Assembly (NCBI GenBank): GCA_028281635.1
Contig: JANQJM010000196.1
Span: 1 to 41,491, forward strand
Direction: 5' to 3'
DNA: 41,491 bases
Origin: Pseudomonadales bacterium
Lineage (GTDB): Bacteria; Pseudomonadota; Gammaproteobacteria; Pseudomonadales; Pseudohongiellaceae
The position numbers and the translations under genes are program-made. Of this stretch, positions 32,586-41,462 are shown piece by piece; within the stretch, counting starts at the first letter, position 1; each line of letters starts with the position of its first letter. The notes under the pieces are model-generated. The model was not told the DNA's origin. It worked only from the letters and a program-made list of their open reading frames with translations, and ran no database searches.

Positions 32586-32830
32586 GTCGTGATACCTCTT
32601 CCGTACTCTCGTTTTTGTTGGTTGGTGGCGGTCGTGCCAGCGTGGGTCAGTTTACAATCCAGTCTCTCGTCTCTGCCATCCAATATAGCAGAGGACATTA
32701 GGCAGAGAAACCAACTCCCGTGCTGCTGGAATGAGTGCAAAGCGCCGGATATTCTGGTTCCCGCCCAATTGGACCTCGTTGGTGAGAGGCTTTATGCTTC
32801 GGCATTCCAGTACAAGAGGTAAGGTCGAAA

Positions 32831-33634
32831 ATGAAGCACCCCAAGCATAGCTGCAGAGTTTGGAACGACAGGCCCGGAACGGTTTTATTCGCGTTCCTGA
32901 TTCTGTTTACCAACGGCACGATGTTGGCCCAGGAATTGGGCGACCATCAGTACACATCAGAGTCTATTCAGGCAGGGTTGCGTGTCTATTCGCGGGAATG
33001 TGCGCTGTGCCATGGTCCAGCAGGTGATCTGGTGAGTGGCATCAATCTGGCGCGGGGAGAGTTTCGCACCGCCAGTTCCGATGATGATTTGCGTAGCGTA
33101 ATAACAGAAGGTCGTGCTCAGGGCCAGATGCCAGCGTTTGCCCTGAGAGAGGAAGAATTGAGCGGGGTCATCGCCTACATTCGTGCAGGTCTCGACCCAG
33201 ATGGCGTGGCTGTGCGCATTGGCGACCCGGTACGAGGCAAAGCCTTGTTCGAAGGCAGAGGTGAGTGTGCTGATTGCCATCGGGTGAATGGTGTAGGGCC
33301 ACGCACGGCGCCTGATCTAAGTGAAATAGGCGTGATGCGATCGCCTGTGAGCCTGCAACTCAACCTTATAGATCCGGGGGCAGCAATCTTGCCTATCAAC
33401 CGACCAGTCAGAATCGTAACTCGCAACGAAGAAACGATTACTGGCAGAAGACTCAATGAAGACACCTATACGGTACAGTTAATCGATTCAGAAGAACGCC
33501 TGCGTTCTCTGCAGAAGTCAGATCTGGTCACTTACGAAATTAGTGATCAGCCAAGTAAGCAGCCGACCAGCCTTAGCTCTGATGAGGTCGCGGATGTGAT
33601 CGGTTATTTGCTGACCTTGAGAGGAGCCCCTTAA
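32831..33634 (+). CDS. Periplasmic diheme cytochrome c of the quinoprotein operon
   Basis: The protein has 267 residues with an N-terminal signal segment (about 16-34). The first cytochrome domain has the heme site CALCH (57-61) and axial Met100 (GQMPAF). The second has CADCH (146-150) and then a TIGR02603-like region with GPRTAPDLSEIG, ETITGRRLNEDTYTVQLIDSEE and DEVADVIGYLLTL. A Met that could be the distal ligand of the second heme is not evident, since the expected S.MP is replaced by SDQPSKQP. It most likely accepts electrons from the quinoprotein dehydrogenase whose ATG overlaps its stop by 1 nt and passes them to the respiratory chain. Confidence 0.9.
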   Translation: MKHPKHSCRVWNDRPGTVLFAFLILFTNGTMLAQELGDHQYTSESIQAGLRVYSRECALCHGPAGDLVSGINLARGEFRTASSDDDLRSVITEGRAQGQMPAFALREEELSGVIAYIRAGLDPDGVAVRIGDPVRGKALFEGRGECADCHRVNGVGPRTAPDLSEIGVMRSPVSLQLNLIDPGAAILPINRPVRIVTRNEETITGRRLNEDTYTVQLIDSEERLRSLQKSDLVTYEISDQPSKQPTSLSSDEVADVIGYLLTLRGAP

Positions 33635-35286
33635 TGAAAAAGTTAATCAAACTCATTTCCTCTCTGGTATTCGCCACTGCATTCATTGCACCTTTGCATG
33701 CCCAGGTGTCATACCAACGAATTCTCAACGCGGCTGAAGAACCGCATAACTGGCTTACCTACAATGGCGGTTACATGAGTCAGCGATTCAGTCTGCTGGA
33801 TCAGATTAATTCAGACAATGTGGGAGACCTGGAACTTAAGTGGGTATTGCAAAATCAAGTGTTCGGCGCCTGGCAATCAAATCCCATCGTTGTAGATGGC
33901 GTTATGTATGTGACTGAACGCCCGAATAGTGTGATGGCGGTCGATGCAGTTACCGGTCGCGTATTCTGGAAATATGTACATACCAATGATGAGCGGGCAA
34001 GGGTTTGCTGCGGAGCCAATAATCGAGGTGTTGCGGTTCTTGGCGATAAAGTTTTCATGGGTACACTGGATGCGAATCTAGTTGCACTGGATCGAATTAA
34101 TGGTCAGCGATTGTGGCAGGTTGAAGTTGGCGATGTTGGTCTTGCCTATTCCGTCACCATGGCTCCATTGGCTGTTAAAGACAAAGTCATCGTTGGCGTT
34201 GGGGGTGGAGAATTTGGCATTCGAGGATATGTCGCAGCTTATTATGCTGAGACTGGCGAACAAGCCTGGAAGACATACACGATACCAGGACCAGGCGAGC
34301 CTGGCCATGACACCTGGCAAGATGATGACTGGATGTATGGTGGTGCGCCGGTATGGATTACTGGTTCTTTCGATGTCGAGCAGAATCTGACCTTTTGGGG
34401 TGTAGGCAATCCTGGTCCCGATTGGAATAACGCACAACGACCTGGGGACAACCTGTATTCCGATTCGGTAATCGCGTTGGATGTGGATACCGGGGAAATG
34501 CAGTGGTACTTCCAGTTCACACCCAACGACCCCTATGACTACGATGCAGTGCAAGTGCCTGTATTGGCTGATATCGAGTGGAATGGAACGCCAACCAAGG
34601 TGATGATGTGGGCAAATCGTAATGGCTATTTCTATGTATTGGATCGCACAACAGGAGAGTGTTTGGTCGGTAAACCCTATGTGCGGGTGAACTGGTCGAG
34701 TGGCCTCGATGAAAACTGTCGGCCAATGATTACGCCACAACCCGATGGCATGCCAACCTATCCGGGCAACCAGGGTGGTACCAACTGGTATCCACCTTCC
34801 TTCAGTCCCCGCACCGGTTTGTTTTATTTTGCTGCCTGGGAAGATTACGCCACCATCTACTATTCAGAGGAGCAGGAGTATGAACCCGGTCGCGCTTTTC
34901 TTGGTGGGGGTTTTTCTGTCCTGGCTCCATCACCTGGTGCTCCTACTATAGGCATCGGCCGCACCAATCCCATCAACAACTGGACCAGTGAAGTAGGGCA
35001 TGGTTCCTTAAAAGCCATGGACCCCAATACTGGTGAAGAAGTCTGGGAGTTCGAGCAGTACGATGTGAGTGACAGTGGCATGTTAACCACCGCCACGGAT
35101 TTGTTGATCACCGGTGGTCGCGAGGGTTATTTCCATGTGCTGGATGCCACCAACGGCGAGTTGCTTTATTACAAGAACCTCGGTGGTCAGATTGTTATGG
35201 CGCCAGTGACTTACATGGTCGATGGTGTGCAGTATGTTTCCATCATATCAGGCAATAGCCTGTTTACATTCGCATTGAAGGAATAG
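33634..35286 (+). CDS. PQQ-dependent alcohol dehydrogenase, type I, with a lanthanide-type site
   Basis: The enzyme has 550 residues with signal MKKLIKLISSLVFATAFIAPLHAQ. The eight-bladed propeller shows the vicinal disulfide CC (125-126 in RVCCGANN), a ring-forming feature of type I enzymes. The expected metal ligands are Glu193 (GGGEFG), Asn259 (GNPGPDWN) and catalytic Asp302 in NDPYDYD, with an additional Asp304 two residues later. That extra Asp is the mark of lanthanide-dependent enzymes such as XoxF and PedH; the Asn-to-Asp distance (43) equals that of the Methylacidiphilum XoxF. It oxidises an alcohol or aldehyde in the periplasm and is coupled to the cytochrome c gene before it. Confidence 0.9.
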   Translation: MKKLIKLISSLVFATAFIAPLHAQVSYQRILNAAEEPHNWLTYNGGYMSQRFSLLDQINSDNVGDLELKWVLQNQVFGAWQSNPIVVDGVMYVTERPNSVMAVDAVTGRVFWKYVHTNDERARVCCGANNRGVAVLGDKVFMGTLDANLVALDRINGQRLWQVEVGDVGLAYSVTMAPLAVKDKVIVGVGGGEFGIRGYVAAYYAETGEQAWKTYTIPGPGEPGHDTWQDDDWMYGGAPVWITGSFDVEQNLTFWGVGNPGPDWNNAQRPGDNLYSDSVIALDVDTGEMQWYFQFTPNDPYDYDAVQVPVLADIEWNGTPTKVMMWANRNGYFYVLDRTTGECLVGKPYVRVNWSSGLDENCRPMITPQPDGMPTYPGNQGGTNWYPPSFSPRTGLFYFAAWEDYATIYYSEEQEYEPGRAFLGGGFSVLAPSPGAPTIGIGRTNPINNWTSEVGHGSLKAMDPNTGEEVWEFEQYDVSDSGMLTTATDLLITGGREGYFHVLDATNGELLYYKNLGGQIVMAPVTYMVDGVQYVSIISGNSLFTFALKE

Positions 35287-35295
35287 CAATTCATC

Positions 35296-35829
35296 GTGAA
35301 TCTCTCCGACACCCGGGTAAACACCATTGCTCATCTCATCACCGTGCTGTCGGTGCTGGCGGGTGTCGGCTTTGTTATCTGGGAGTTGGAGCAGAATAGG
35401 GAGTTGGTGCGTTTGGAAATGTTTAGTGAAGGCACCATCGCCAACCGCGAAAGCACACTCTCACAAGCAGGGGAGAATCCTGCTGTGGTGCTGGCTAAAG
35501 CCTGTGAGGCTACGGAGACGCTTACCGTTGAAGATATGATCGTTTTGGATTTCGTGTTTAACGAAACCATGGAAACCATCAATCGGATGCGCTTGCTGGA
35601 GCAAGGCTTGTATCCAGCCAATGCGTGGCAAGGTCTGTTGCTGGAGTCCCGTTTCAGTTTTATTTTTTCCATGCCAGCAGGTCGCGCCTGGTGGGCGGAA
35701 AGAGATACCCCGGCTGTGATTAAGGAACCTGTCGATGCATTTCTTGCTACGCTGGGCCCACCGAATTGTGCTGAGCGCTATGCGACGATAAAACAACGCG
35801 CTATCGCCTTGGATAAAGGTAGTCGTTAG
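35296..35829 (+). CDS. Membrane-anchored protein of unknown function
   Basis: The protein has 177 residues. An N-terminal membrane segment (IAHLITVLSVLAGVGFVIWELEQNRELV) is followed by a helical region with no motif I recognise. N-terminal segments of this form (membrane helix followed by EL.QNR) occur in many short uncharacterised proteins of marine gammaproteobacteria. The start is a GTG at 35296, 9 bp after the quinoprotein stop, so it is probably in the same transcript, but a functional link is not implied. Confidence 0.65.
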   Translation: MNLSDTRVNTIAHLITVLSVLAGVGFVIWELEQNRELVRLEMFSEGTIANRESTLSQAGENPAVVLAKACEATETLTVEDMIVLDFVFNETMETINRMRLLEQGLYPANAWQGLLLESRFSFIFSMPAGRAWWAERDTPAVIKEPVDAFLATLGPPNCAERYATIKQRAIALDKGSR

Positions 35830-35882
35830 TCGCGTTGTCTATATGTCCTGGCATGAGCGAATCGAACTAGAGAAATCCTGCA

Positions 35883-36332
35883 GTGACTGACTCACCCTGG
35901 GATCGAACCAATCCTTTTACCATTGATGTTCGGGCCGATGCTAAACACGTGGACGGCTATGGGCATGTTTCCACGCACAACTATGTACAGTGGATGATCG
36001 ATTGTGCCTTTGCTCATTCCACCGCTTTAGGTTTGCCGGAAACAACCTGTCGCGAAATGGCAAGAGGAATGGCAGCCGTGCATTTCGATGTGGATCTGGT
36101 GGGCTCAGCCTACGAAGGTGATCTCCTGAAAGTTTCTACCTGGATCAGCAAGTCTGACGGCAAGCTACGATTGAGTCGTCACTGCCAGATTATTCACGCC
36201 GAAACCGGTCGCACTCTGGCGCGCGGTGACTTCGATTTCGTCTGTACCAATCTGGACAACGGCAGGCCGGTGAAAATGCCTCCCAGGTTCACCGAAACCT
36301 ATGTGATCACAAGCGAAGAAATCGCTGGATGA
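35883..36332 (+). CDS. Hotdog-fold acyl-CoA thioesterase (4HBT-like)
   Basis: The protein has 149 residues. The hotdog pattern begins DVRADAKHVDGYGHVSTHNYVQWMIDCAFAHSTALGL, where D..GHV....Y is the 4-hydroxybenzoyl-CoA thioesterase signature with the catalytic Asp. The later VHFDVDLVGSAYEGDLLKVSTWISK and ARGDFDFVCTNLDNGRPVKMP blocks fit the family. It is predicted to be cytoplasmic and to hydrolyse an acyl-CoA of unknown chain. The GTG start at 35883 is preceded by GAGAAAT. It continues the direction of the quinoprotein operon with 53 bp between genes. Confidence 0.88.
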   Translation: MTDSPWDRTNPFTIDVRADAKHVDGYGHVSTHNYVQWMIDCAFAHSTALGLPETTCREMARGMAAVHFDVDLVGSAYEGDLLKVSTWISKSDGKLRLSRHCQIIHAETGRTLARGDFDFVCTNLDNGRPVKMPPRFTETYVITSEEIAG

Positions 36333-36495
36333 TGAGACAAACTTTGTCACTTTTCAATGAGTTAAAGTCCTAGGAATCCCCGGTAAAAGCTGGATAATTT
36401 GCCCTCTTGGATAATCCCGCTACTGCTTGAGGGATGCCGATCAAAAAGGATCAGCGAGGACGCTCGACTGGTCAGTTACAACTAAGGAGAAATCC

Positions 36496-38514
36496 ATGCA
36501 AGTTTCTGATTTAAGGAGGGTTTTTGCAGCCGTCCTTATCCTGCTTAGCCCCGCATTGGTGAATGCTCAGGACAGCGTCGAGTGGTTCACGCTGGGTAAT
36601 GATTATGCCCATACGCGTTTTACCCCTTCGGACGAGCTTAGCCCTGATAATTTCACTGATCTGGAAGTGGCCTGGGAATGGGATGGTGCCAGCTTTGGTG
36701 CCGTGAGTGGTCGCTCCACTCCATCCTATATCGACGGGCTGCTCTATACAGTCGCTGGTTATAACCGCCACGTGATTGCTATCGACCCCAAGACTGGGGA
36801 GACAGTCTGGTCTTATCGCGAGCCAAAAACTCCTCGTGCTGAGTACTCCATGCGCGCCGACTACGGTAAGGGTGTTGCCTTCGGCTACATCGATGGTCGT
36901 GGTGTGGTGCTGATCGTTTCACCGGGCTTCTTCCTCACTGCGCTGGATGCCAAGACCGGCATTCCATTGGAGGACTGGGGTACACCGGTACCAGTTGAAG
37001 GTTTCCCTGAAAGTGGTGTGGTGGATATGCTGAAGGATCTGGGTCATCCCTACGATCCTTATGAAGGCATTCCATTGGAAGTTGGCTACATCACTTCCTC
37101 GTCACCACCTATCGTGGTGAATGACACTATCGTTGTAGGTAACTCTGCTGAGCAGGGCTACCACCAGGCACGAATCGAGAACGTGCCAGGTGACATTCTT
37201 GGTTACGATCTGCGCACTGGTGAGTTTAAGTGGAAGTTCAACGTGATTCCCAAGCCAGGTGAGTATGGTCATGAGACTTGGGAGAATGATGCCTGGGAAT
37301 GGACCGGTGATGTGTCTTCATGGGCGCCATTGTCTGCCGATCCAGAAAATGACCTGGTGTACATTCCAACTAACAGCGCCACTATCGACTACTACGGTGG
37401 TTTCCGTCCCGGCGATAATCTCTATGGTGCGTCCATCATCGCGTTGAATGCGTCGACCGGCGAACGTGCCTGGCATTTCCAGTTCGTGAAACACGAAATT
37501 TGGAACTTCGACACACCAACCGCGCCGGTGCTGATGGATCTCACTGTGGATGGTCGTGATATTCCTGCGGTAGTGCAGGCAACCAAGCAAGGCTGGTTGT
37601 ATACCTTTAACCGATTGACCGGTGAGCCAGTGTGGCCGATCGAAGATCGTCCTGTACCACCTTCAATCGTCCCCGGTGAAGTATTGTCACCAACTCAGCC
37701 CCACGTGACCTGGCCTGAGCCTTACTCACTGCAAGGATTCAGTGAAGACGACATGCTGGACTTCACCCCAGAGTTGAAGGCGCAGTCTATGGAAGCGATG
37801 TCGGACTACACTATGGGTGGTCTCTTTAATCCACCTATTCATGCCGACAATCCTGAAGGTAAGTACGCAGCGATGAACTGCCCAGGTGGTGCTGGTGGCG
37901 TGAACATTACTTCGCCACCAGTGGCTGATCCCAACACCAATACTTTCTATCTGTCAGAGCATACTGCTTGCTTTGCTCTTAGATTGATCCCTGGTGAAGA
38001 AGCGGATCTGTTGTTCCCGAATTCAACCGGTGTGACTACGGCGCAATATGCAAACGGTGTTCCCGGTGCAACAGCGCGTCCACCTCGTCACCCAACCGGA
38101 TTGCCAATCTGGAAGCCACCCTATAGCACAATCGTGGCATACGATATGGATACAGGTGAGAAGAAGTTCACTATTCCTACCGGTGAGACTCCCCAGCGCT
38201 ATAAGGATGCCTTCGAGCGTGCAGGGGTTTCGGAAAGTGTTTATGGCAACACGGGAACTGGTGCACTGGTACCGATGGTTGTAACGCCAACCATGCTGGT
38301 TTACTCAGACACAGCCACCGACGGTACGCCTATGTTGTGGGCCCTGGATAAAGATAGTGGTGAGATTCTTGCCGAGATCGAAGCGCCAGCCCGTTCCAAC
38401 TACGGTATGAGCAGCTGGACCCACGATGGTCATCAGTACATCATGCTGCAGACCAGTTCCAAGCTGACTGCGATGGCATTGCCAGCCGCACAAGCCGAGA
38501 GCGGCGCTCACTAA
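36496..38514 (+). CDS. Second PQQ-dependent dehydrogenase, glucose-dehydrogenase-like
   Basis: The enzyme has 672 residues. AAGGAGA lies 5 bases before the ATG at 36496, so the open frame upstream to 36427 is not used. The signal peptide ends LVNAQ. The propeller shows WFTLGNDYAHTRFTP at its N-terminus, TKQGWLYTFNRLTGEPVWPIEDRPVP, with Lys364, and SSWTHDGHQYIM near the C-terminus, as in membrane glucose dehydrogenase-type quinoproteins. The catalytic-Asp region reads HEIWNFDTPTAP, so the first Asp of the usual W-D-x-D is Asn337. It has no N-terminal membrane anchor and no vicinal CC. It is probably soluble and oxidises a sugar or alcohol; function uncertain. Confidence 0.88.
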   Translation: MQVSDLRRVFAAVLILLSPALVNAQDSVEWFTLGNDYAHTRFTPSDELSPDNFTDLEVAWEWDGASFGAVSGRSTPSYIDGLLYTVAGYNRHVIAIDPKTGETVWSYREPKTPRAEYSMRADYGKGVAFGYIDGRGVVLIVSPGFFLTALDAKTGIPLEDWGTPVPVEGFPESGVVDMLKDLGHPYDPYEGIPLEVGYITSSSPPIVVNDTIVVGNSAEQGYHQARIENVPGDILGYDLRTGEFKWKFNVIPKPGEYGHETWENDAWEWTGDVSSWAPLSADPENDLVYIPTNSATIDYYGGFRPGDNLYGASIIALNASTGERAWHFQFVKHEIWNFDTPTAPVLMDLTVDGRDIPAVVQATKQGWLYTFNRLTGEPVWPIEDRPVPPSIVPGEVLSPTQPHVTWPEPYSLQGFSEDDMLDFTPELKAQSMEAMSDYTMGGLFNPPIHADNPEGKYAAMNCPGGAGGVNITSPPVADPNTNTFYLSEHTACFALRLIPGEEADLLFPNSTGVTTAQYANGVPGATARPPRHPTGLPIWKPPYSTIVAYDMDTGEKKFTIPTGETPQRYKDAFERAGVSESVYGNTGTGALVPMVVTPTMLVYSDTATDGTPMLWALDKDSGEILAEIEAPARSNYGMSSWTHDGHQYIMLQTSSKLTAMALPAAQAESGAH

Positions 38515-38521
38515 TGTGATC

Positions 38522-38547
38522 GCGAAAGCACATTTATGTGCTTTCGC
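38522..38547 (+). other. Perfect 12-bp hairpin after the quinoprotein gene
   Basis: GCGAAAGCACAT and ATGTGCTTTCGC are perfectly complementary with a 2-nt loop, 8 bp after the stop codon. No T tract follows. A second, smaller hairpin CGCCA/TGGCG is at 38556-38570. They belong to a hairpin-rich 3' region before the true terminator. Confidence 0.65.
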
Positions 38548-38590
38548 TCAGTCGTCGCCAATTGCTGGCGCAGAAATGTGATTCTGCTGA

Positions 38591-38693
38591 CAATCCCACC
38601 CGGGCTGCAAGCATAGCTTGCAGCCGTTCAAGCGGCGTTCGAAGCTCTCGCTTCGAAGACACTTGCTCTCACCCTCTTATTTGCTACGCAAAT
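38591..38693 (+). repeat. Hairpin-rich element related to the tRNA-linked units
   Basis: It begins CAATCCCACCCGGGC, close to the CAATCTCTCCGGGCG of the tRNA-linked units, and is followed by hairpins GGCTGCAAGC/GCTTGCAGCC (38603-38625), TTCGAAGC/GCTTCGAA (38638-38657) and ATTTGC/GCAAAT (38679-38693). The last resembles the AATTTGC stem of those units. It is not next to a tRNA gene here. Confidence 0.5.
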
Positions 38694-38743
38694 GTCGGCA
38701 TCCCTGTCTCAAGGCAGAACAATTTTCTAGATTGCACTAAACG

Positions 38744-38771
38744 AAAAAGGCGGCCATTGGCCGCCTTTTTT
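38744..38771. terminator. Bidirectional terminator, copy 1
   Basis: AAAAAGGCGGCC and GGCCGCCTTTTT enclose a 3-nt centre with T6 following, between the convergent quinoprotein gene and the minus-strand exported-protein gene. The 25-base core is repeated exactly at 39792-39816. Confidence 0.93.
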
Positions 38772-38783
38772 ATTGGCGATGAA

Positions 38784-39719
38784 TTATTGTCTTCGTGGAC
38801 TAAAAAGAGAATTTTCAGAAAAACCTTCTGCAGCCATTCGAAATCGTAGTTCGAATTCATCGTCTCCGAGATCTATGATGGATAATGTTCCTACCAAGGA
38901 GAGGTTTGGTTCGGGAGACTTGATCCAGGTTCCAGTGGCGCTGCGCGAGCCGATTGATTCTGAATCCAGTTCCCATTCTTGCGATTGGATCTGCTCTGCG
39001 AAGAAATTATAGACTACATCAATCCCTTGATCTGAGGTCATCAGGCCGTCGGTCTCAATAGAGTTTCCACTCATGGACGTCCCACCAGTCATAAGTACCG
39101 GTCGTCGCTGCAGGCTCTGGGATTCAGGAATCTCCATACGCGGCAGGTACTGCCTCAAGCCAGCTCGCTGAGGCATCGCCCCCATCGATGCCTGTTGCCG
39201 CGCTATTTGTTGTTCACAACTGCCCTGCTGGCCGCTAATAATTTTCGGAACACCCGTAGAGACATATTTCCTCGTGCCATGCATGAAGTACCTGATGGTG
39301 AGGTTGCCTTGCTCATCATGACATAAGACTTCCGGGCGGCGATAACTAATGTCCTGCGGGGAAATAAAACCTACCTGTCTTGAAGGCATGTTAAACGTGG
39401 GAAATGGAATCCAATCTAATGACTCGAACGCACTTCTTATAGACTGTAACGCCTCTTCCTCGTCCAGGTCAGTTTGGAATATCACTCTTAGTGTAGACAT
39501 CTGGCTGACACTGCCAACGACTTCGAATTCAGGAGGGACAGGGAATTCAGGGAATGATTCAGCAATGTCCGAATACAATTGAAATTTATCTTCCCCGTAG
39601 GTGTTAAACAAAGCCTCAACTGTTTCGAGGGGTATAGGTCCCTGAAACTCTGTATCAGCGAATGAGGACAAACTAAAAGTAAGTAATAGCAGGCAGGACA
39701 GCGCTGGTGGCTTGTGCAT
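38784..39719 (-). CDS. Exported protein of unknown function, paralogue of 10339-11280
   Basis: The protein has 311 residues with a signal peptide MHKPPALSCLLLLTFSLSSFA. The mature part begins PIPLETVEALFNTYGEDKFQLYSDIAESFPEFPVPPEFEVVGSVS and ends ENSLFSPRRQ. It is the paralogue of the 313-residue exported protein at 10339: both have the same length, PIPL start, FPE..VP..F..VG block, a central cysteine and final SPRR. Neither family is known to me. GAGGGA is 7 bases before the ATG. It lies between two copies of one terminator palindrome. Probably periplasmic. Confidence 0.8.
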   Translation of the reverse strand: MHKPPALSCLLLLTFSLSSFADTEFQGPIPLETVEALFNTYGEDKFQLYSDIAESFPEFPVPPEFEVVGSVSQMSTLRVIFQTDLDEEEALQSIRSAFESLDWIPFPTFNMPSRQVGFISPQDISYRRPEVLCHDEQGNLTIRYFMHGTRKYVSTGVPKIISGQQGSCEQQIARQQASMGAMPQRAGLRQYLPRMEIPESQSLQRRPVLMTGGTSMSGNSIETDGLMTSDQGIDVVYNFFAEQIQSQEWELDSESIGSRSATGTWIKSPEPNLSLVGTLSIIDLGDDEFELRFRMAAEGFSENSLFSPRRQ

Positions 39720-39790
39720 GTGATTATCCCTCGAACACGAAAACAGAGACGAGATCAGCTTACCTGCATTGTTGTGGGATTGTAAGCAAT

Positions 39791-39818
39791 AAAAAAGGCG
39801 GCCATTGGCCGCCTTTGT
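39791..39818 (-). terminator. Terminator of pckA, copy 2 of the 25-bp palindrome
   Basis: The same core GGCGGCCATTGGCCGCC lies 16 bp after the pckA stop on the minus strand, with T6 after it on that strand. The copy at 38744-38771 is identical over 25 bases, although the two ends of the T tract differ. Confidence 0.88.
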
Positions 39819-39833
39819 TTATACCTGTAAGTA

Positions 39834-41462
39834 CTATAGTTGCGGACCAGAGGCTACAAGCTTTGCCGCGGCTTCGTCATCGGTAAACTTCTCGAAGTTC
39901 TTGATAAACAAATCTGCCATCTGTCTTGCTTTTGCATCCCAGCCTGCTGAATTCGCGTAGGTATTGCGTGGATCGAGTATGGCGTCGTCTACTCCGGGTA
40001 CACTGGTTGGAATAGCCAGATTGAAGTAGGGCAGATCAATAGTATCGCTGTGATCAATCGTGCCGTTCAAAATGGCGTGGATGATCGCTCTGGTTGCCCT
40101 AATTGAGATCCGCTCACCAGTACCGTTCCAGCCTGTGTTTACCAGGTAGGCGCTGGAACCGGCTGCATCCATTCGCTTCACCAGCACTTCGGCGTAGCGT
40201 TTCGGGTGTAAAGACAGGAATGCCGCACCGAAACAACTGGAGAAGGTGGGAATTGGTTTGTCAATTCCGCGTTCTGTTCCGGCCAGTTTTGCCGTGAAGC
40301 CTGACAGGAAGTGATACTGGGTCTGATCGTGAGTCAGCTTCGTCACTGGCGGCAATACACCAAAAGCATCGGCGGTTAGAAAGATCACTTGCTTGGCATG
40401 TCCACCGCGAGACGCAGGCTTTACAATATTGTCAATGTGGTAGATCGGGTAGGACACACGGGTGTTTTCTGTGCGCGAATTGTCCGCGTAATCGATCTTG
40501 CCATTCTCGTCTACTACCACATTTTCCAGCAGGGCATCACGACGAATAGCGTGATAAATGTCCGGTTCGTTTTCTTTGCTGAGATTGATGGTCTTGGCAT
40601 AACAGCCGCCTTCAAAGTTGAAAACACCGTTATCGTCCCAGCCGTGTTCGTCGTCGCCAATCAATGCTCGCTCGGGGTCAGTAGACAAAGTTGTTTTGCC
40701 AGTGCCTGACAATCCGAAGAAGACCGCGGTGGAACCGTCTTCGCCAACATTGGCAGAACAATGCATTGATGCAATACCCTTTAATGGCAGCAGATAATTC
40801 ATCATGGAAAACATGCCTTTCTTCATCTCACCGCCATACCAGGTGCCGCCAATGAGCTGCATTTTCTCAGTGAGATTGAAGGCGATGAAGTTCTCCGAAT
40901 TCAGCCCTTGCTTTTCCCAATTGGGATTCGTGCATTTCGCGCCATTCATTACAATGAAGTCAGGTTCGAAATTCAGCAGTTGCTCAGCAGTGGGGCGGAT
41001 GAACATATTCTTCACGAAGTGCGCCTGCCAGGCTACTTCGGTTATGAAGCGTACGCAAAGACGGGTGTCCTCATTGGCACCACAGTAGGCGTCCACCACA
41101 TACAGCTCCTTGCCGCTTAGTTGCTCGGTAACCAGGTGCTTCAGTTCGTGCCAGACTACTTCGCCAATTGGTTTGTTGTCATTGCTGCCCTGATCAGACC
41201 ACCAGACGGTGTCGCGGGTGGTGTCATCCCGTACCAGGTACTTATCTTTAGGCGAGCGACCAGTAAACTCTCCAGTATTGACTGAAACCGCACCGGATTC
41301 TGTCAGTACCGCCCGTTCATATCCCTTCAAAGCAGGATTAGTTTCATGCCGAAACAGCAATTCATAGCCCGGGTTGTAGTAAATTTTCGCGACATCGGTG
41401 ATGCCGTACTGAGAAAGATCTGGATAATTTAAGATTTCTTCAGCTTGCACAATAGCTTGCAA
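39834..41462 (-). CDS. pckA: Phosphoenolpyruvate carboxykinase (ATP)
   Basis: This enzyme converts oxaloacetate and ATP to phosphoenolpyruvate, CO2 and ADP, the first committed step of gluconeogenesis. The 542-residue length equals the E. coli enzyme (540) and the sequence is highly similar. It has [33 protein letters not shown] with the metal and substrate residues, the P-loop GLSGTGKT (250-257) and LIGDDEHGW (267-275), then [10 protein letters not shown] and [13 protein letters not shown]. The start is read as TTG 41462, with GGAG 9 bases upstream; the frame stays open to the window edge, but similarity to PckA begins at this point. A terminator follows its stop. Confidence 0.97.
   Translation of the reverse strand: MQAIVQAEEILNYPDLSQYGITDVAKIYYNPGYELLFRHETNPALKGYERAVLTESGAVSVNTGEFTGRSPKDKYLVRDDTTRDTVWWSDQGSNDNKPIGEVVWHELKHLVTEQLSGKELYVVDAYCGANEDTRLCVRFITEVAWQAHFVKNMFIRPTAEQLLNFEPDFIVMNGAKCTNPNWEKQGLNSENFIAFNLTEKMQLIGGTWYGGEMKKGMFSMMNYLLPLKGIASMHCSANVGEDGSTAVFFGLSGTGKTTLSTDPERALIGDDEHGWDDNGVFNFEGGCYAKTINLSKENEPDIYHAIRRDALLENVVVDENGKIDYADNSRTENTRVSYPIYHIDNIVKPASRGGHAKQVIFLTADAFGVLPPVTKLTHDQTQYHFLSGFTAKLAGTERGIDKPIPTFSSCFGAAFLSLHPKRYAEVLVKRMDAAGSSAYLVNTGWNGTGERISIRATRAIIHAILNGTIDHSDTIDLPYFNLAIPTSVPGVDDAILDPRNTYANSAGWDAKARQMADLFIKNFEKFTDDEAAAKLVASGPQL

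Noticed and set aside
36427-36495. Longer N-terminus for the second quinoprotein
   Set aside because: A strong AAGGAGA and a clean signal peptide start at ATG 36496; the earlier residues are hydrophilic and would displace the signal.
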